From Collinsella sp. (lineage in GTDB: Bacteria; Actinomycetota; Coriobacteriia; Coriobacteriales; Coriobacteriaceae), in contig DXMG01000014.1 of assembly GCA_019414325.1 (NCBI GenBank), positions 1 through 49,872 of the forward strand: a stretch of DNA of 49,872 nucleotides, read 5' to 3'. A program made the position numbers and the translations under genes. This document shows positions 1 to 6,837 of the stretch, piece after piece (position 1 is the stretch's first letter; every line of letters begins with the position of its first letter). The notes beneath the pieces are model-generated. The model made no database searches. It saw nothing but the letters and a program-made list of their open reading frames with translations, and was not told where the DNA came from.

Positions 1-425
1 CCCCTGACTTCTCCGCTCAGGAGCGCCAGATTTCCGCTGCCCTGATCGCTGCCCAGCAGACCGCTGAGACCATCGTCTACGATGCCAATGAGAACGCTGA
101 GCGTATTCGCAACGAGGCTGACGCCAAGGCCCGCGAGGTTATCCGCCAGGCTCTGACCGAAAAGCAGGCTGAGCTCGAGGAGATCGATCGTCTCAAGGCT
201 TCTCGTGAGGAGTTCAAGGCCGAGTATCTCAAGCTCATCCAGCACTTCATGGACGATGCCCAGAACTCCTTCCCGGCCGACCTCATGGCCTCCACGCCGG
301 TCGGTTCTGCCGCTTCTCCTGCGGTGACTGTTCCCGCCGAGCCGCTGCCCGTCGCTGACCCGGTTGTCCCCGTGGCCGATCCCTTCGCCCCGATCGACAA
401 CTTCGCTGCCGACGACCTGGACTAA
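1..425 (+). CDS. DivIVA-like protein, C-terminal part (partial at left edge)
   Basis: The gene enters from the left edge; reading from base 3 gives 140 codons to the TAA at 423-425. The visible part is a charged alanine/glutamate-rich helix (QTAETIVYDANENAERIRNEADAKA, abbreviated here to its first heptads, QTAETIVYDANENAE), typical of the coiled-coil C-terminal half of DivIVA/Wag31 family proteins. A low-complexity Pro/Ala/Val tail follows and the protein ends in an acidic AADDLD. In Actinobacteria DivIVA marks curved membrane at poles and septa and organises cell wall growth. The conserved N-terminal membrane-binding segment is outside the window, so the family call rests on the coiled coil alone. 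A strong terminator follows at once, so this is the last gene of its transcript. Confidence 0.65.
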   Translation, partial: PDFSAQERQISAALIAAQQTAETIVYDANENAERIRNEADAKAREVIRQALTEKQAELEEIDRLKASREEFKAEYLKLIQHFMDDAQNSFPADLMASTPVGSAASPAVTVPAEPLPVADPVVPVADPFAPIDNFAADDLD

Positions 426-452
426 CATTCGGCCTACAATTTAGTGCCTAGA

Positions 453-481
453 AAGGACCCGCAGCTTGCGGGTCCTTTTTT
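453..481 (+). terminator. Rho-independent terminator after the DivIVA-like gene
   Basis: Perfect 11-bp stem, AAGGACCCGCA (453-463) with TGCGGGTCCTT (467-477), loop GCT, followed by a T run to 481. Confidence 0.9.
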
Positions 482-506
482 ATGACTGTACCGGGGCGCG
501 CAACAT

Positions 507-544
507 AAAAAACCGAGCCCTGCACATAGTGGCGCAGAACTCGG
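507..544 (-). terminator. Terminator for the nitroreductase gene
   Basis: Read on the minus strand, CCGAGTTCTGCGCC pairs with GGCTCGG-side bases (513-526 with 531-544, two G.U pairs) and is followed by six T (507-512). It lies about 50 bases past the nitroreductase stop. Confidence 0.75.
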
Positions 545-565
545 CGAACCGGTGAGCGGTCAAGG

Positions 566-595
566 ATAGGTTTTAGGGCATGTCCCAAAATCTAC
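566..595 (-). repeat. Short hairpin repeat with core GGGACATGCC, copy 1
   Basis: Minus strand reads GTAGATTTTGGGACATGCCC then TAAAACCTAT, so the ends (GTAGATTTT / AAAACCTAT) pair around a GGGACATGCCC centre. The element contains the TAG stop codon of the nitroreductase gene. A second copy lies at 20905-20936. Confidence 0.5.
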
Positions 596-1122
596 TTGAG
601 GAGGAAGTCGGAGAGGGGAATGGTACGGGCCTCGCGATGCTCGGAATCGGCGATGTGGTCGGCAGGATATCCGCAGACGAGCATGTGATAGGGATAGACG
701 CCCTCGGGCAGGTTGAACTGCTCCTGTGCCACCTCAGGCTTAAAATGGCATACCCAGCACGTTCCTAGGCCCTGCTCGGTGGCCTCCATCATCATCTGAT
801 CACACACGATGGACGTATCGATTTCACTGGAATTCATCTGGTCATACGGGCGCACCCAAGCGTCTTCGGTAACGCTACAAATAAGGAAGATGAGCGGAGC
901 GCCAAAGATAGACCCATCACGAGCAAACCGAGGCTGACAAGCAGCAGCCTTCTCCAGAAGTTCAGGCGTATCCAACACCATCACGCGGGTTGGATGATTA
1001 TTACAAGCAGAAGGAGCAATACGCCCAGCCTCAACAATGGCATCCACAACAGCTTGCTCAACAGGACGGTCCTCAAAAGAACGACAAGAATACCGACCAC
1101 GAGCCAGATCCAAATAAGACAT
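592..1122 (-). CDS. Nitroreductase-family FMN oxidoreductase
   Basis: A 176-residue protein of the nitroreductase fold. Family members are FMN-bound dimers that reduce nitro groups, quinones or flavins with NAD(P)H; the real substrate cannot be read from sequence. Visible family marks are the N-terminal RYSCRSFEDRPV segment (Arg/Ser contacts to the FMN phosphate), APSACNNHP near residue 40, and the C-terminal GLGTCWVCHF...LPEGVYPYHMLVCGYPAD region. Several cysteines (CNN, CQP, CSV, CDQ, CWVC) are unusual for such a short protein. The start at 1122 is chosen because AGGAGGG lies 8 bases upstream. A longer reading to 1188 adds only a hydrophobic stretch made by CTTTGGG repeats. Monocistronic. 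Confidence 0.85.
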   Translation of the reverse strand: MSYLDLARGRYSCRSFEDRPVEQAVVDAIVEAGRIAPSACNNHPTRVMVLDTPELLEKAAACQPRFARDGSIFGAPLIFLICSVTEDAWVRPYDQMNSSEIDTSIVCDQMMMEATEQGLGTCWVCHFKPEVAQEQFNLPEGVYPYHMLVCGYPADHIADSEHREARTIPLSDFLLK

Positions 1123-1154
1123 ACAAGCCCTCCTAAAATTAAAAATCAAACAAA

Positions 1155-1281
1155 CCCAAAGTAACCCAAAGAGTACCCAAAGCAGCAATCGGCCAAACGC
1201 TCATCAAGGGCCAAAGTGTCCGAACGGATACCAAAGGTCCCTTCAGCCAAACCCCCATTGCGCTAAACCTATCAGCCAAAG
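1155..1281 (-). promoter_or_regulatory. Cluster of CTTTGG repeats upstream of the nitroreductase gene
   Basis: Eight copies of YTTTGG (seen on + as CCAAAG/CCAAAC) lie in 127 bases. The three closest to the gene are CCCAAAG at 1155, 1165 and 1176, spaced 10 and 11 bases, one DNA turn apart. Others start near 1193, 1211, 1231, 1247 and 1276. They may be operator half-sites or simple degenerate repeats; no known regulator is recognised. Confidence 0.35.
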
Positions 1282-1305
1282 TTCCCAATGGTGGTGCATA
1301 AGGGA

Positions 1306-1384
1306 GCGGGCCCGGCCACTAATAACCTTTTGAACGACTCTGCTTGCAGCCGGAGTGAAAAAGGTTATTAGTGGCCGGGCCCGC
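1306..1384. repeat. Long perfect inverted repeat (26-bp arms)
   Basis: Arms 1306-1331 (GCGGGCCCGGCCACTAATAA...) and 1359-1384 are exact reverse complements; the 27-base centre holds a smaller ACTC/GAGT pairing. There is no T run on either side, so it does not look like a normal terminator. It lies 24 bases past the end of the DUF47 gene and upstream of the nitroreductase. Confidence 0.85.
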
Positions 1385-1408
1385 GACCGGTGGGACATGT
1401 ACCCCCAA

Positions 1409-2032
1409 TTAACTGTTCTTCATGACAATCGAATCCACGACATCGGCCACATTCTCGCAGCAGTCGGCGCAGTACTCCAGGAAGGCGTAGACGTCACGCC
1501 AAGCGATGACCTCGAGCGGATCCTTGCCGTTAACGTGCAGGTTGCGCATGGCGTTGATGTAGAGCTCGTCGGCCTCGGACTCGATGGTGTTGATCTGGAT
1601 GACCAGCTCGCGCAGCGTTTTGGACTTGCGGTAGTTGGGAAGCTCGACCATCAGGTCTTTCATGGCGCGGCAGGCGTCAGTCACCTTGTGGGCGATGACG
1701 ATGGCGTCGGGATGGATGCTCTGAATGTTGGTGAAGTAGACGCGCTGCACGACGCCCTCAATACGGTCGAGCACGGTGTCGAGCGCGCAGCTCATCAGAT
1801 CCAGATCCTCGCGCTCGAGCGGGGTGATAAAGGCGGTGAGCAGGGCGTCTTCGAGCTCGTGGTGCTTCTTGTCTGCCGCATGCTCAATCGCATGCATCTT
1901 ATTGAGCATGTCGTGAATCTGCGCGGGATCGAAGTTCTCAAAAATCTTGGTGAGCAGCTCTGCGGCCTGGACGGCGAGGTCGGCGCAAGCGACGTAGTTG
2001 TCAAAGTAGAACGAATCGGGTTTCTTTGCCAT
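1409..2032 (-). CDS. DUF47/PhoU-like partner of the Pit phosphate transporter
   Basis: 207 residues, all-helical, of the DUF47 family (distant PhoU relatives) that is usually encoded beside PiT transporters and is thought to regulate phosphate uptake. Seen here: an acidic, helix-rich sequence with repeated H/E/D patterns (HDMLNKMHAIEHAADKKHHELEDALLTAFITPLEREDL, here cited by its start HDMLNKMHAIEHAADKK) that resembles the metal-binding ExxxD motifs of PhoU. Start ATG at 2032 with GAAAGGA 7 bases upstream. It is the second gene of a two-gene operon, 67 bases after pit, in the order usual for this pair. Localisation should be cytoplasmic at the membrane. The regulatory role is inferred from family and context. 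Confidence 0.88.
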   Translation of the reverse strand: MAKKPDSFYFDNYVACADLAVQAAELLTKIFENFDPAQIHDMLNKMHAIEHAADKKHHELEDALLTAFITPLEREDLDLMSCALDTVLDRIEGVVQRVYFTNIQSIHPDAIVIAHKVTDACRAMKDLMVELPNYRKSKTLRELVIQINTIESEADELYINAMRNLHVNGKDPLEVIAWRDVYAFLEYCADCCENVADVVDSIVMKNS

Positions 2033-2099
2033 GGGTGGGTCCTTTCGAGGCGAAGACGGGTGGGCGAAGTGTTGCGGTCCGGATGGACGTTCGGTTTGA

Positions 2100-3149
2100 T
2101 TAGAGGAACATCATGAACAGCTTGGCCATGACAAAGCTGATGAGTCCGCAGGCGGGGAAGGTGAAGAACCAGGTGAACATCATGTCCTTGACGACTCCGA
2201 AGTTGATGGCCGAGAGGCGCTTGACGGCACCGACGCCCATGATGGCGCAGGTCTTGATGTGTGTGGAGGACACGGGGATGCCGGTAAGGGTGGCAAGCAG
2301 CAGGTTCGCGGCGCCCGCGAGGTCGGCGGAGAAGCCCTGATACTTCTCGAGCTTAACCATGCTCTGGCCGACGGACTTGATGATGCGCTCACCGCCCACG
2401 CTGGTACCGATACCCATAGTGGCCGAGCACAGCAGCATAATCCAGATGGGGATGCCGGCATCGCCGACGCTGGTCTGGCCGTTTGCGAAGGCCACGCCTA
2501 AAAAGAGCACGCCGATGAACTTCTGTCCATCCTGCGCGCCGTGCATAAAGCTCATGGCCGCGGCGCTCGCGATCTGAGCGTATTTAAAGAAGACATTGGC
2601 ACGTCGCCTGTTGGCGGCGGCGAAAAGAATCGAGACGAGTTTGCACAGGACCCAGCCCATGACAAAGCCCAGGCCGATGGAGAGCGCCAGGCCGTAGATG
2701 ACCTTCATCCACTCGTGGACGTTGACGCTGCTCGCGCCGCCGAGGGCGATAGCGGCACCGGTCAGGCCGGCGATAAGGCTGTGGCTTTGCGAGGTGGGGA
2801 TGCCAAAACGCGACGCTGTGGCACCGTAGACGACGATGGAGAACAGCGCCGCGCACAGACAGGCGAGCGCCATGGTGCTGTTTCCGCCAAAGTCGACGAT
2901 ATGTGAGATGGTGTTGGCGACGCTCGCATTGAAGTGCGTCATGATGAGCACGCCGAGGAAGTTGAATGCGGCGCTCATGAGAATGGCGGCGCGGGCGGGC
3001 ATGCAACGCGTAGTGACGCAGGTCGCGATGGCGTTGGGCGCGTCGGTCCATCCATTGACGAAGATGGCGCCCAACGCGAGGATCACGGTGACGGCAAGGA
3101 CTGGGTTCGACACAATTTGGCCGAGGAAGGTTGAGAACGTTACGTCCAT
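2100..3149 (-). CDS. pit: Inorganic phosphate transporter, PiT family
   Basis: 349-residue integral membrane protein. The N-terminal signature FVNGWTDAPNAIAT (residues about 30-43) is the PiT motif G-x-N-D-x-x-N with Trp-Thr in place of Ala-Asn. The second repeat has GAQDGQKFIGV, and GIPTSQSHSLIAGLTGAAI and GIPVSSTHIKTCAIMGVGA are the paired repeats that carry substrate in this inverted-repeat fold. Family members move phosphate (often as metal-phosphate) with H+ or Na+. First gene of the operon with the DUF47 protein. Divergent from the small gene at 3400, so the promoter must lie in 3150-3400. The binding site before the ATG is weak (GAGAAAG). Confidence 0.93.
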   Translation of the reverse strand: MDVTFSTFLGQIVSNPVLAVTVILALGAIFVNGWTDAPNAIATCVTTRCMPARAAILMSAAFNFLGVLIMTHFNASVANTISHIVDFGGNSTMALACLCAALFSIVVYGATASRFGIPTSQSHSLIAGLTGAAIALGGASSVNVHEWMKVIYGLALSIGLGFVMGWVLCKLVSILFAAANRRRANVFFKYAQIASAAAMSFMHGAQDGQKFIGVLFLGVAFANGQTSVGDAGIPIWIMLLCSATMGIGTSVGGERIIKSVGQSMVKLEKYQGFSADLAGAANLLLATLTGIPVSSTHIKTCAIMGVGAVKRLSAINFGVVKDMMFTWFFTFPACGLISFVMAKLFMMFL

Positions 3150-3399
3150 ATATGGGCTTTCTCGAAGTTTGCAGACACGTTACAAAAACATGATAAATCG
3201 TATCACCTCCTGCGGGTCTCTTTACCGAGTTCTGATGGGAGAAGTGAACTTTTTGGCACTAAAATTGAATATTAGCCCTGTTGACCGCGGGTGTTCTTTT
3301 TGCTAACACGCCATGCGGACACGTGCGATTACTACGACACTCCAAAACCACAGTCTGTTCGCTTTACAACATGCAAACATGCGTTCGATAATAGGAGGC

Positions 3400-3738
3400 A
3401 TGGAATATCGACAGACAGACGGCAAAACTCGGCGCGTACACAAGCAGTATGTGGACGTCGTGGCTCGCATCCTCGCGGGCGGACAAGTCGTGCCGGTCAC
3501 CGTCTGCTGGGTCGACGGCCGTTGTTTTACGATCGACGAAATTATCTCGACCACCGGGTTTGGCCTGATGGTCCACGGCATCCGTACGGCAACATATAAG
3601 GTGCGTTTTGGCGGGCACGCGACCGAGTTGTATCTGGAGGACCAGACGCGCGAGCGGGCAGACGGCTCGCAGACACACGTGATGCGTTGGTGGGTCTGGG
3701 CCTTTGATCGTACGCTTGAGGGCGAGCGCCGTAGGTAA
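3400..3738 (+). CDS. Small conserved protein of unknown function
   Basis: 112 residues, no signal peptide and no membrane segment. The middle (VVPVTVCWVDGRCFTIDEIIST) and the end (VRFGGHATELYLED...MRWWVWAFDRT) resemble a small family known in anaerobic Firmicutes whose members read roughly 'P..I.W.DGR.F.ID.V' and end with an aromatic beta strand. This is a pattern-level likeness, not a firm assignment. The ATG at 3400 is preceded by AGGAGG only one base away, an unusually short spacing; an in-frame ATG at 3379 is possible but has no binding site. Divergent from pit. Confidence 0.55.
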   Translation: MEYRQTDGKTRRVHKQYVDVVARILAGGQVVPVTVCWVDGRCFTIDEIISTTGFGLMVHGIRTATYKVRFGGHATELYLEDQTRERADGSQTHVMRWWVWAFDRTLEGERRR

Positions 3739-3756
3739 GGACGTGCGGCATTCGGG

Positions 3757-3762
3757 TACAAT
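3757..3762 (+). promoter_or_regulatory. Possible extended -10 (GGGTACAAT) for the Bax-inhibitor-like gene
   Basis: TACAAT preceded by TTCGGG lies 55 bases before the start codon. The -35 region is poor, so this is a weak call. Confidence 0.3.
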
Positions 3763-3816
3763 GGCAGGAATCTTGTTACCTACGGCGCTGTCGTGCGCTT
3801 TTTGAAAGGACGAAGT

Positions 3817-4512
3817 ATGAACGATATCCAGGGCTATCAGAACGGCCCCGTCGAGAGCGGCGCAAGCCGCGCCAAGGAGATGTCGCCGCGCGCGTACAAT
3901 CTCGCCATGTCTGCCCTGATCTTCTTGGGCTTTTGCGCCATGGGCGCCGGCGCCTACTTTACGAGCACCATGTCGTTTGCGCGCATGATGATGAGCGGCG
4001 CCGCCTTGCCGCTGGTCTTTGGCTCGTTTATTTTGACCATCGTCGGCATGGTCATGATGTCGGCCGCCGCCAGCAAGCAGTCCGTGGGCCTGTCCCTTGT
4101 GGGCTACGTAATCTTTGCGAGTACCTTTGGCCTGACCGCGTCGTTTGGCCTTGCCAACTATGACCTGCCCACCATCAACACCGCTTTTATCGCCACGGCC
4201 GCCATCACCTTTGTCTTTGGCGCGCTTGGCGTGACCTTCCCCAAGTTTTTCCAGCGTGTGTATGGCATCGGTTTTGGTATTCTGCTCGCCACTATTCTGG
4301 TTGAGATCGTGCTGATGTTCATGGGCGTTTCGCAGTCCATCACCGACCTGATCGTGATTGTGGTGTTCGCTGGCTTTATTGGCTACGACACCTATGTTGC
4401 CACGACGGTGCCGCCTACGCTGCCCAACGCCGTGCTCATGGCCTCTAACCTGTTCGTGGATATTATCAACGTGTTCCTGCGCATTCTGAACATCCTCGGC
4501 CGTCGCGACTAG
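3817..4512 (+). CDS. Bax inhibitor-1 / YccA-family membrane protein
   Basis: 231 residues with seven likely membrane segments after a 35-residue soluble N-terminus. It has the TMBIM/YccA-type pattern: NLAMSALIFLGFCAMGAGAYF for the first helix, GLSLVGYVIFASTFGLTASF in the middle, and VIVVFAGFIGYDTYVATT near the end with the two conserved Asp/Tyr of the pH-sensing region (GYDTY), then FVDIINVFLRILNILGRRD. Bacterial relatives (BsYetJ) are pH-dependent calcium leak channels; YccA in E. coli interacts with FtsH. Start chosen at 3817 because GAAAGGA lies 7 bases upstream. Monocistronic, ended by the terminator at 4559. Confidence 0.88.
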   Translation: MNDIQGYQNGPVESGASRAKEMSPRAYNLAMSALIFLGFCAMGAGAYFTSTMSFARMMMSGAALPLVFGSFILTIVGMVMMSAAASKQSVGLSLVGYVIFASTFGLTASFGLANYDLPTINTAFIATAAITFVFGALGVTFPKFFQRVYGIGFGILLATILVEIVLMFMGVSQSITDLIVIVVFAGFIGYDTYVATTVPPTLPNAVLMASNLFVDIINVFLRILNILGRRD

Positions 4513-4558
4513 TGGCGAATTGCGGCGGTGCTTGCCGTGCGTGCAAATCGATGCGAAA

Positions 4559-4584
4559 GGCGGTCCTTCGGGGCCGTCTTTTTT
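4559..4584 (+). terminator. Rho-independent terminator with UUCG loop
   Basis: GGCGGTCC-TTCG-GGGCCGTC followed by six T; an 8-bp stem with two G.U pairs and a stabilising UUCG tetraloop. Confidence 0.88.
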
Positions 4585-4650
4585 GTACGCGGCGGGGTAT
4601 CATGGATGGGAAAAGCCGATAGCGGCAGAGACCGAGAAAGGTGACCACTT

Positions 4651-5766
4651 ATGGCAGACGTCGACAACAGGAACCGTAACCGCAGGTCCAACCGAGCGGG
4701 TCAGCCCAATCCCAAGCGCGAGGCCCGTGCCAAGGCCGCCGAGCGTCACGTGGCAACTGTGTCCGAAGCGTGCGCCAAGGATATCGAGCGTTCGCTTGCC
4801 GGTGTTCGCGAGTTTGACGGTATGCCTGCCGGCTTTGTCTCGGCGATGAAGGCCAAGGTTCAGAGTGCTGTGGCCACCGAAGAACAGGTTGCCGAGGACG
4901 TCGAGGGCGCGGAGGCTGCCGAGGTCGAGGCAGCTCCTGAGCCCGTCGAGGAGCCTGCCGAGGAAATCGCCGAAGCTGAGTCCGCGCCTGCTGAGGAGCC
5001 TGCTGCGTCCCTGCCTGAGGTCACCGTGCTCGATGCCTCCGCCACGCAGGCCATCTTGGACAACGGTCGTGGCTATGCGCAGTTCTGCGACATGGCCGTG
5101 CTCGCCTTTGCCTCGTTCACCAACCCGGGCGGTGGCTATATTCAGGGTTATCTGGGCCAGGAGGCCACACTGTGCGCCGATTCGTATCTGTACAACGTTC
5201 TCGATAAGCAGCGCAAATGGTACGGCGAGAACCGTCGCCGCAACATCAACTGCGAGCTCTATCGTAACCGCGCCCTAGTGGTGCCTGCGGTGCGCTTCGA
5301 CCGCAACCACGTGCATGCATACGCCGACGTGATCGTGGCCGCCGCGCCCAACGTTAAGCGCGCCCGCCAGGAGTATCGCGTGAGCGACGATGCTCTGCTG
5401 GATGCCCTGCGCGACCGCATTCGCTTTGTGCTTGCCATCTGCGACGAGCTGGGTCGCGAGAAGCTCGTGCTGGGCGCTTGGGGCTGCGACAACAACGGCT
5501 TTGACGCCGAGGCCGTGGCCGAGCTCTTCCGCAAGGAGCTCGCGTCGGGCGACTTTAAGGTCAAGCAAGTCTTCTTTGCCGTGCCTTCTACGCGCTGGGA
5601 TGAGGATTTTGCCAAGTTCGAGCACGTGCTGGCAAACTTCCCCGAGCGCAACGAGGAGTCCTATGCCCAGGTTGCCGCTCGCGCTGCGGCAGCTCGCGCC
5701 GCCGAGCAGATCCAGGCTGCTACCGAGGATGATGAGGACGAGGACGATTGGCGCAAGTACCTGTAA
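4651..5766 (+). CDS. TIGR02452/microbial PARG-like protein with altered catalytic motif
   Basis: 371 residues: a basic N-terminus (1-45), a long acidic Glu/Ala/Pro linker (about 75-125), and a macro-domain-like core from about residue 128 (TVLDASATQAILDNG) to 350. The core matches the microbial poly(ADP-ribose) glycohydrolase family TIGR02452: AFASFTNPGGGYIQGYLGQEATLCADSYLY, here cited as NPGGGYIQGYLGQEATLC, then AAPN and VLGAWGCDNNGFDAEAVAELF. In that family the signature is GGG-x(6-8)-QEE and the second Glu is catalytic. This protein reads QEA (GAG GCC). It may therefore bind ADP-ribose without hydrolysing it, or use another residue. The ATG at 4651 follows GAAAGGTG. A terminator lies on each side, so it is transcribed alone. 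Confidence 0.82.
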   Translation: MADVDNRNRNRRSNRAGQPNPKREARAKAAERHVATVSEACAKDIERSLAGVREFDGMPAGFVSAMKAKVQSAVATEEQVAEDVEGAEAAEVEAAPEPVEEPAEEIAEAESAPAEEPAASLPEVTVLDASATQAILDNGRGYAQFCDMAVLAFASFTNPGGGYIQGYLGQEATLCADSYLYNVLDKQRKWYGENRRRNINCELYRNRALVVPAVRFDRNHVHAYADVIVAAAPNVKRARQEYRVSDDALLDALRDRIRFVLAICDELGREKLVLGAWGCDNNGFDAEAVAELFRKELASGDFKVKQVFFAVPSTRWDEDFAKFEHVLANFPERNEESYAQVAARAAAARAAEQIQAATEDDEDEDDWRKYL

Positions 5767-5791
5767 TTGGTACGTGCTGACAGATAGGTCG

Positions 5792-5825
5792 AGCCGGCGG
5801 GAGAGGCTGCTTCCGTCGGCTTTTT
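5792..5825 (+). terminator. Rho-independent terminator
   Basis: 12-bp stem AGCCGGCGGGAG / CTTCCGTCGGCT (two G.U pairs), loop AGGCTG, then TTTTT. Confidence 0.88.
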
Positions 5826-5844
5826 ACTGAGCGAGGGGCTTACG

Positions 5845-6504
5845 ATGAAAAACGTTCTATGCTTTGGCGACAGCAACACCTATGGTTACGATCCGGCGGG
5901 CATGCGCGACGGCACCGCGGTGCGCTATGCGCAGGATGTGCGCTGGTGCGGCGTGGCCCAACGTGACTTAGGCGAGGGCTGGCATGTAATTGAAGAAGGC
6001 CTCAACGGCCGCACGACGGTACGCGACGACATGTGCCATCTGGACACCAATCTTAACGGCATCCGCGCACTTCCGATGCTGCTCGAGGCCCATAAGCCGC
6101 TGGACGCCATTGTGATCATGCTGGGCACCAACGACTGTAAGACGGTCTTTAACGTGACAGCTTCCGATATCGCCCGTGGCGCCATGGCGCTGATTCGCGC
6201 CGTCCGCGCGTTTCCGTGGACCGACGCTGCGCCTTGTCCGCGCATTCTGCTGATGGCGCCTATCAAGATTAAGCCGCAGATCGCCGACGTATATATGACC
6301 GATTTTGACGAGCATTCCGTAGAAGCCTCGGAACATTTTGGTGAGTACTACGCGCATGTGGCTGAGCAGTTTGGCTGCGACTTTTTGAATGCCGCCGACT
6401 TTGCCGAGCCGGGCGATATCGACTATCTGCATATGATGCCCGAAAGCCATGAGAGCCTGGGTCACGCCGTGGCAGCCAAGCTCCAAGAGATGCTCGGAGA
6501 GTAG
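5845..6504 (+). CDS. SGNH/GDSL-family esterase
   Basis: 219 residues. All SGNH blocks are visible: block I CFGDSNTYGYDP (nucleophile Ser about residue 9), block II Gly in EEGLNGRTTVRDD, block III MLGTNDCK (Asn oxyanion) and block V DIDYLHMMPESHESLGH (D-x-x-H). Cytoplasmic, with no signal peptide. It resembles the arylesterase/acetyl-xylan esterase-type branch (RTTV...D motif) rather than secreted lipases; the natural ester is unknown. The start at 5845 has GAGGGG 6 bases upstream. Flanked by terminators on both sides. Confidence 0.88.
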   Translation: MKNVLCFGDSNTYGYDPAGMRDGTAVRYAQDVRWCGVAQRDLGEGWHVIEEGLNGRTTVRDDMCHLDTNLNGIRALPMLLEAHKPLDAIVIMLGTNDCKTVFNVTASDIARGAMALIRAVRAFPWTDAAPCPRILLMAPIKIKPQIADVYMTDFDEHSVEASEHFGEYYAHVAEQFGCDFLNAADFAEPGDIDYLHMMPESHESLGHAVAAKLQEMLGE

Positions 6505-6512
6505 CGCGACCC

Positions 6513-6550
6513 CAAGCCACCACAGAAGTTCCCCTTGTGGTGGCTTGTTT
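6513..6550 (+). terminator. Terminator after the SGNH esterase
   Basis: Perfect 12-bp stem CAAGCCACCACA (6513-6524) / TGTGGTGGCTTG (6536-6547), followed by TTTCGTT. Confidence 0.8.
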
Positions 6551-6560
6551 CGTTGCTTTG

Positions 6561-6776
6561 TCTCGATCTGTGACAGTTGTAAGGCCGAAAACGGGCTAGA
6601 TGTTACAGATTAAGATTATTTAGGCCGATATCGGTCGTTTGTCTCGATCTGTAACATCTAGGGTCGATTTTGCCGAGTTACTGTTACAGATCGAGATTTT
6701 CTTCTCTGCGGAATTTGAATGTCTCAATCTGTAACAGGTGAGCCGAAAAATGGGCTCTAACTGTTACGGATCGAGA
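6561..6776. repeat. Array of three 55-bp palindromic units
   Basis: This gene-free stretch between two convergent genes holds three units of exactly 55 bases: 6561-6615, 6642-6696 and 6722-6776 (period 81 and 80). Each begins with TCTCGATCTGTAACA (or a 1-2 base variant) and ends with its reverse complement, with 25 bases between. The inner 25 bases differ in sequence but themselves tend to pair (GAGCC...GGGCTC in unit 3, GGCC...GGGC in unit 1). The two spacers are 26 and 25 bases and unrelated, the first holding a near-palindrome around GCCGATATCGG. Nothing indicates coding. Confidence 0.9.
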
Positions 6777-6786
6777 TGTTTGTGGG

Positions 6787-6825
6787 AACCACCGCAAAGG
6801 TGCCTGTCCCCTTTGCGGTGGTTTT
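6787..6825. terminator. Terminator for thiD (possibly bidirectional)
   Basis: Perfect 14-bp stem AACCACCGCAAAGG (6787-6800) / CCTTTGCGGTGGTT (6810-6823), 15 bases past the thiD stop. There are short T runs on the plus side. Confidence 0.7.
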
Positions 6826-6837
6826 GGGCTGCAAATC

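Noticed and set aside
592..1188. 198-residue nitroreductase with a hydrophobic N-terminal extension
   Set aside because: The extra residues are encoded by CTTTGGG repeats and the real start at 1122 has a strong binding site; the family begins at RYSCRSF.
6561..6776. Regular repeat-spacer pattern as a possible CRISPR array
   Set aside because: The repeats are in inverted pairs, the spacers are only two, the inner parts vary and no cas gene is near.
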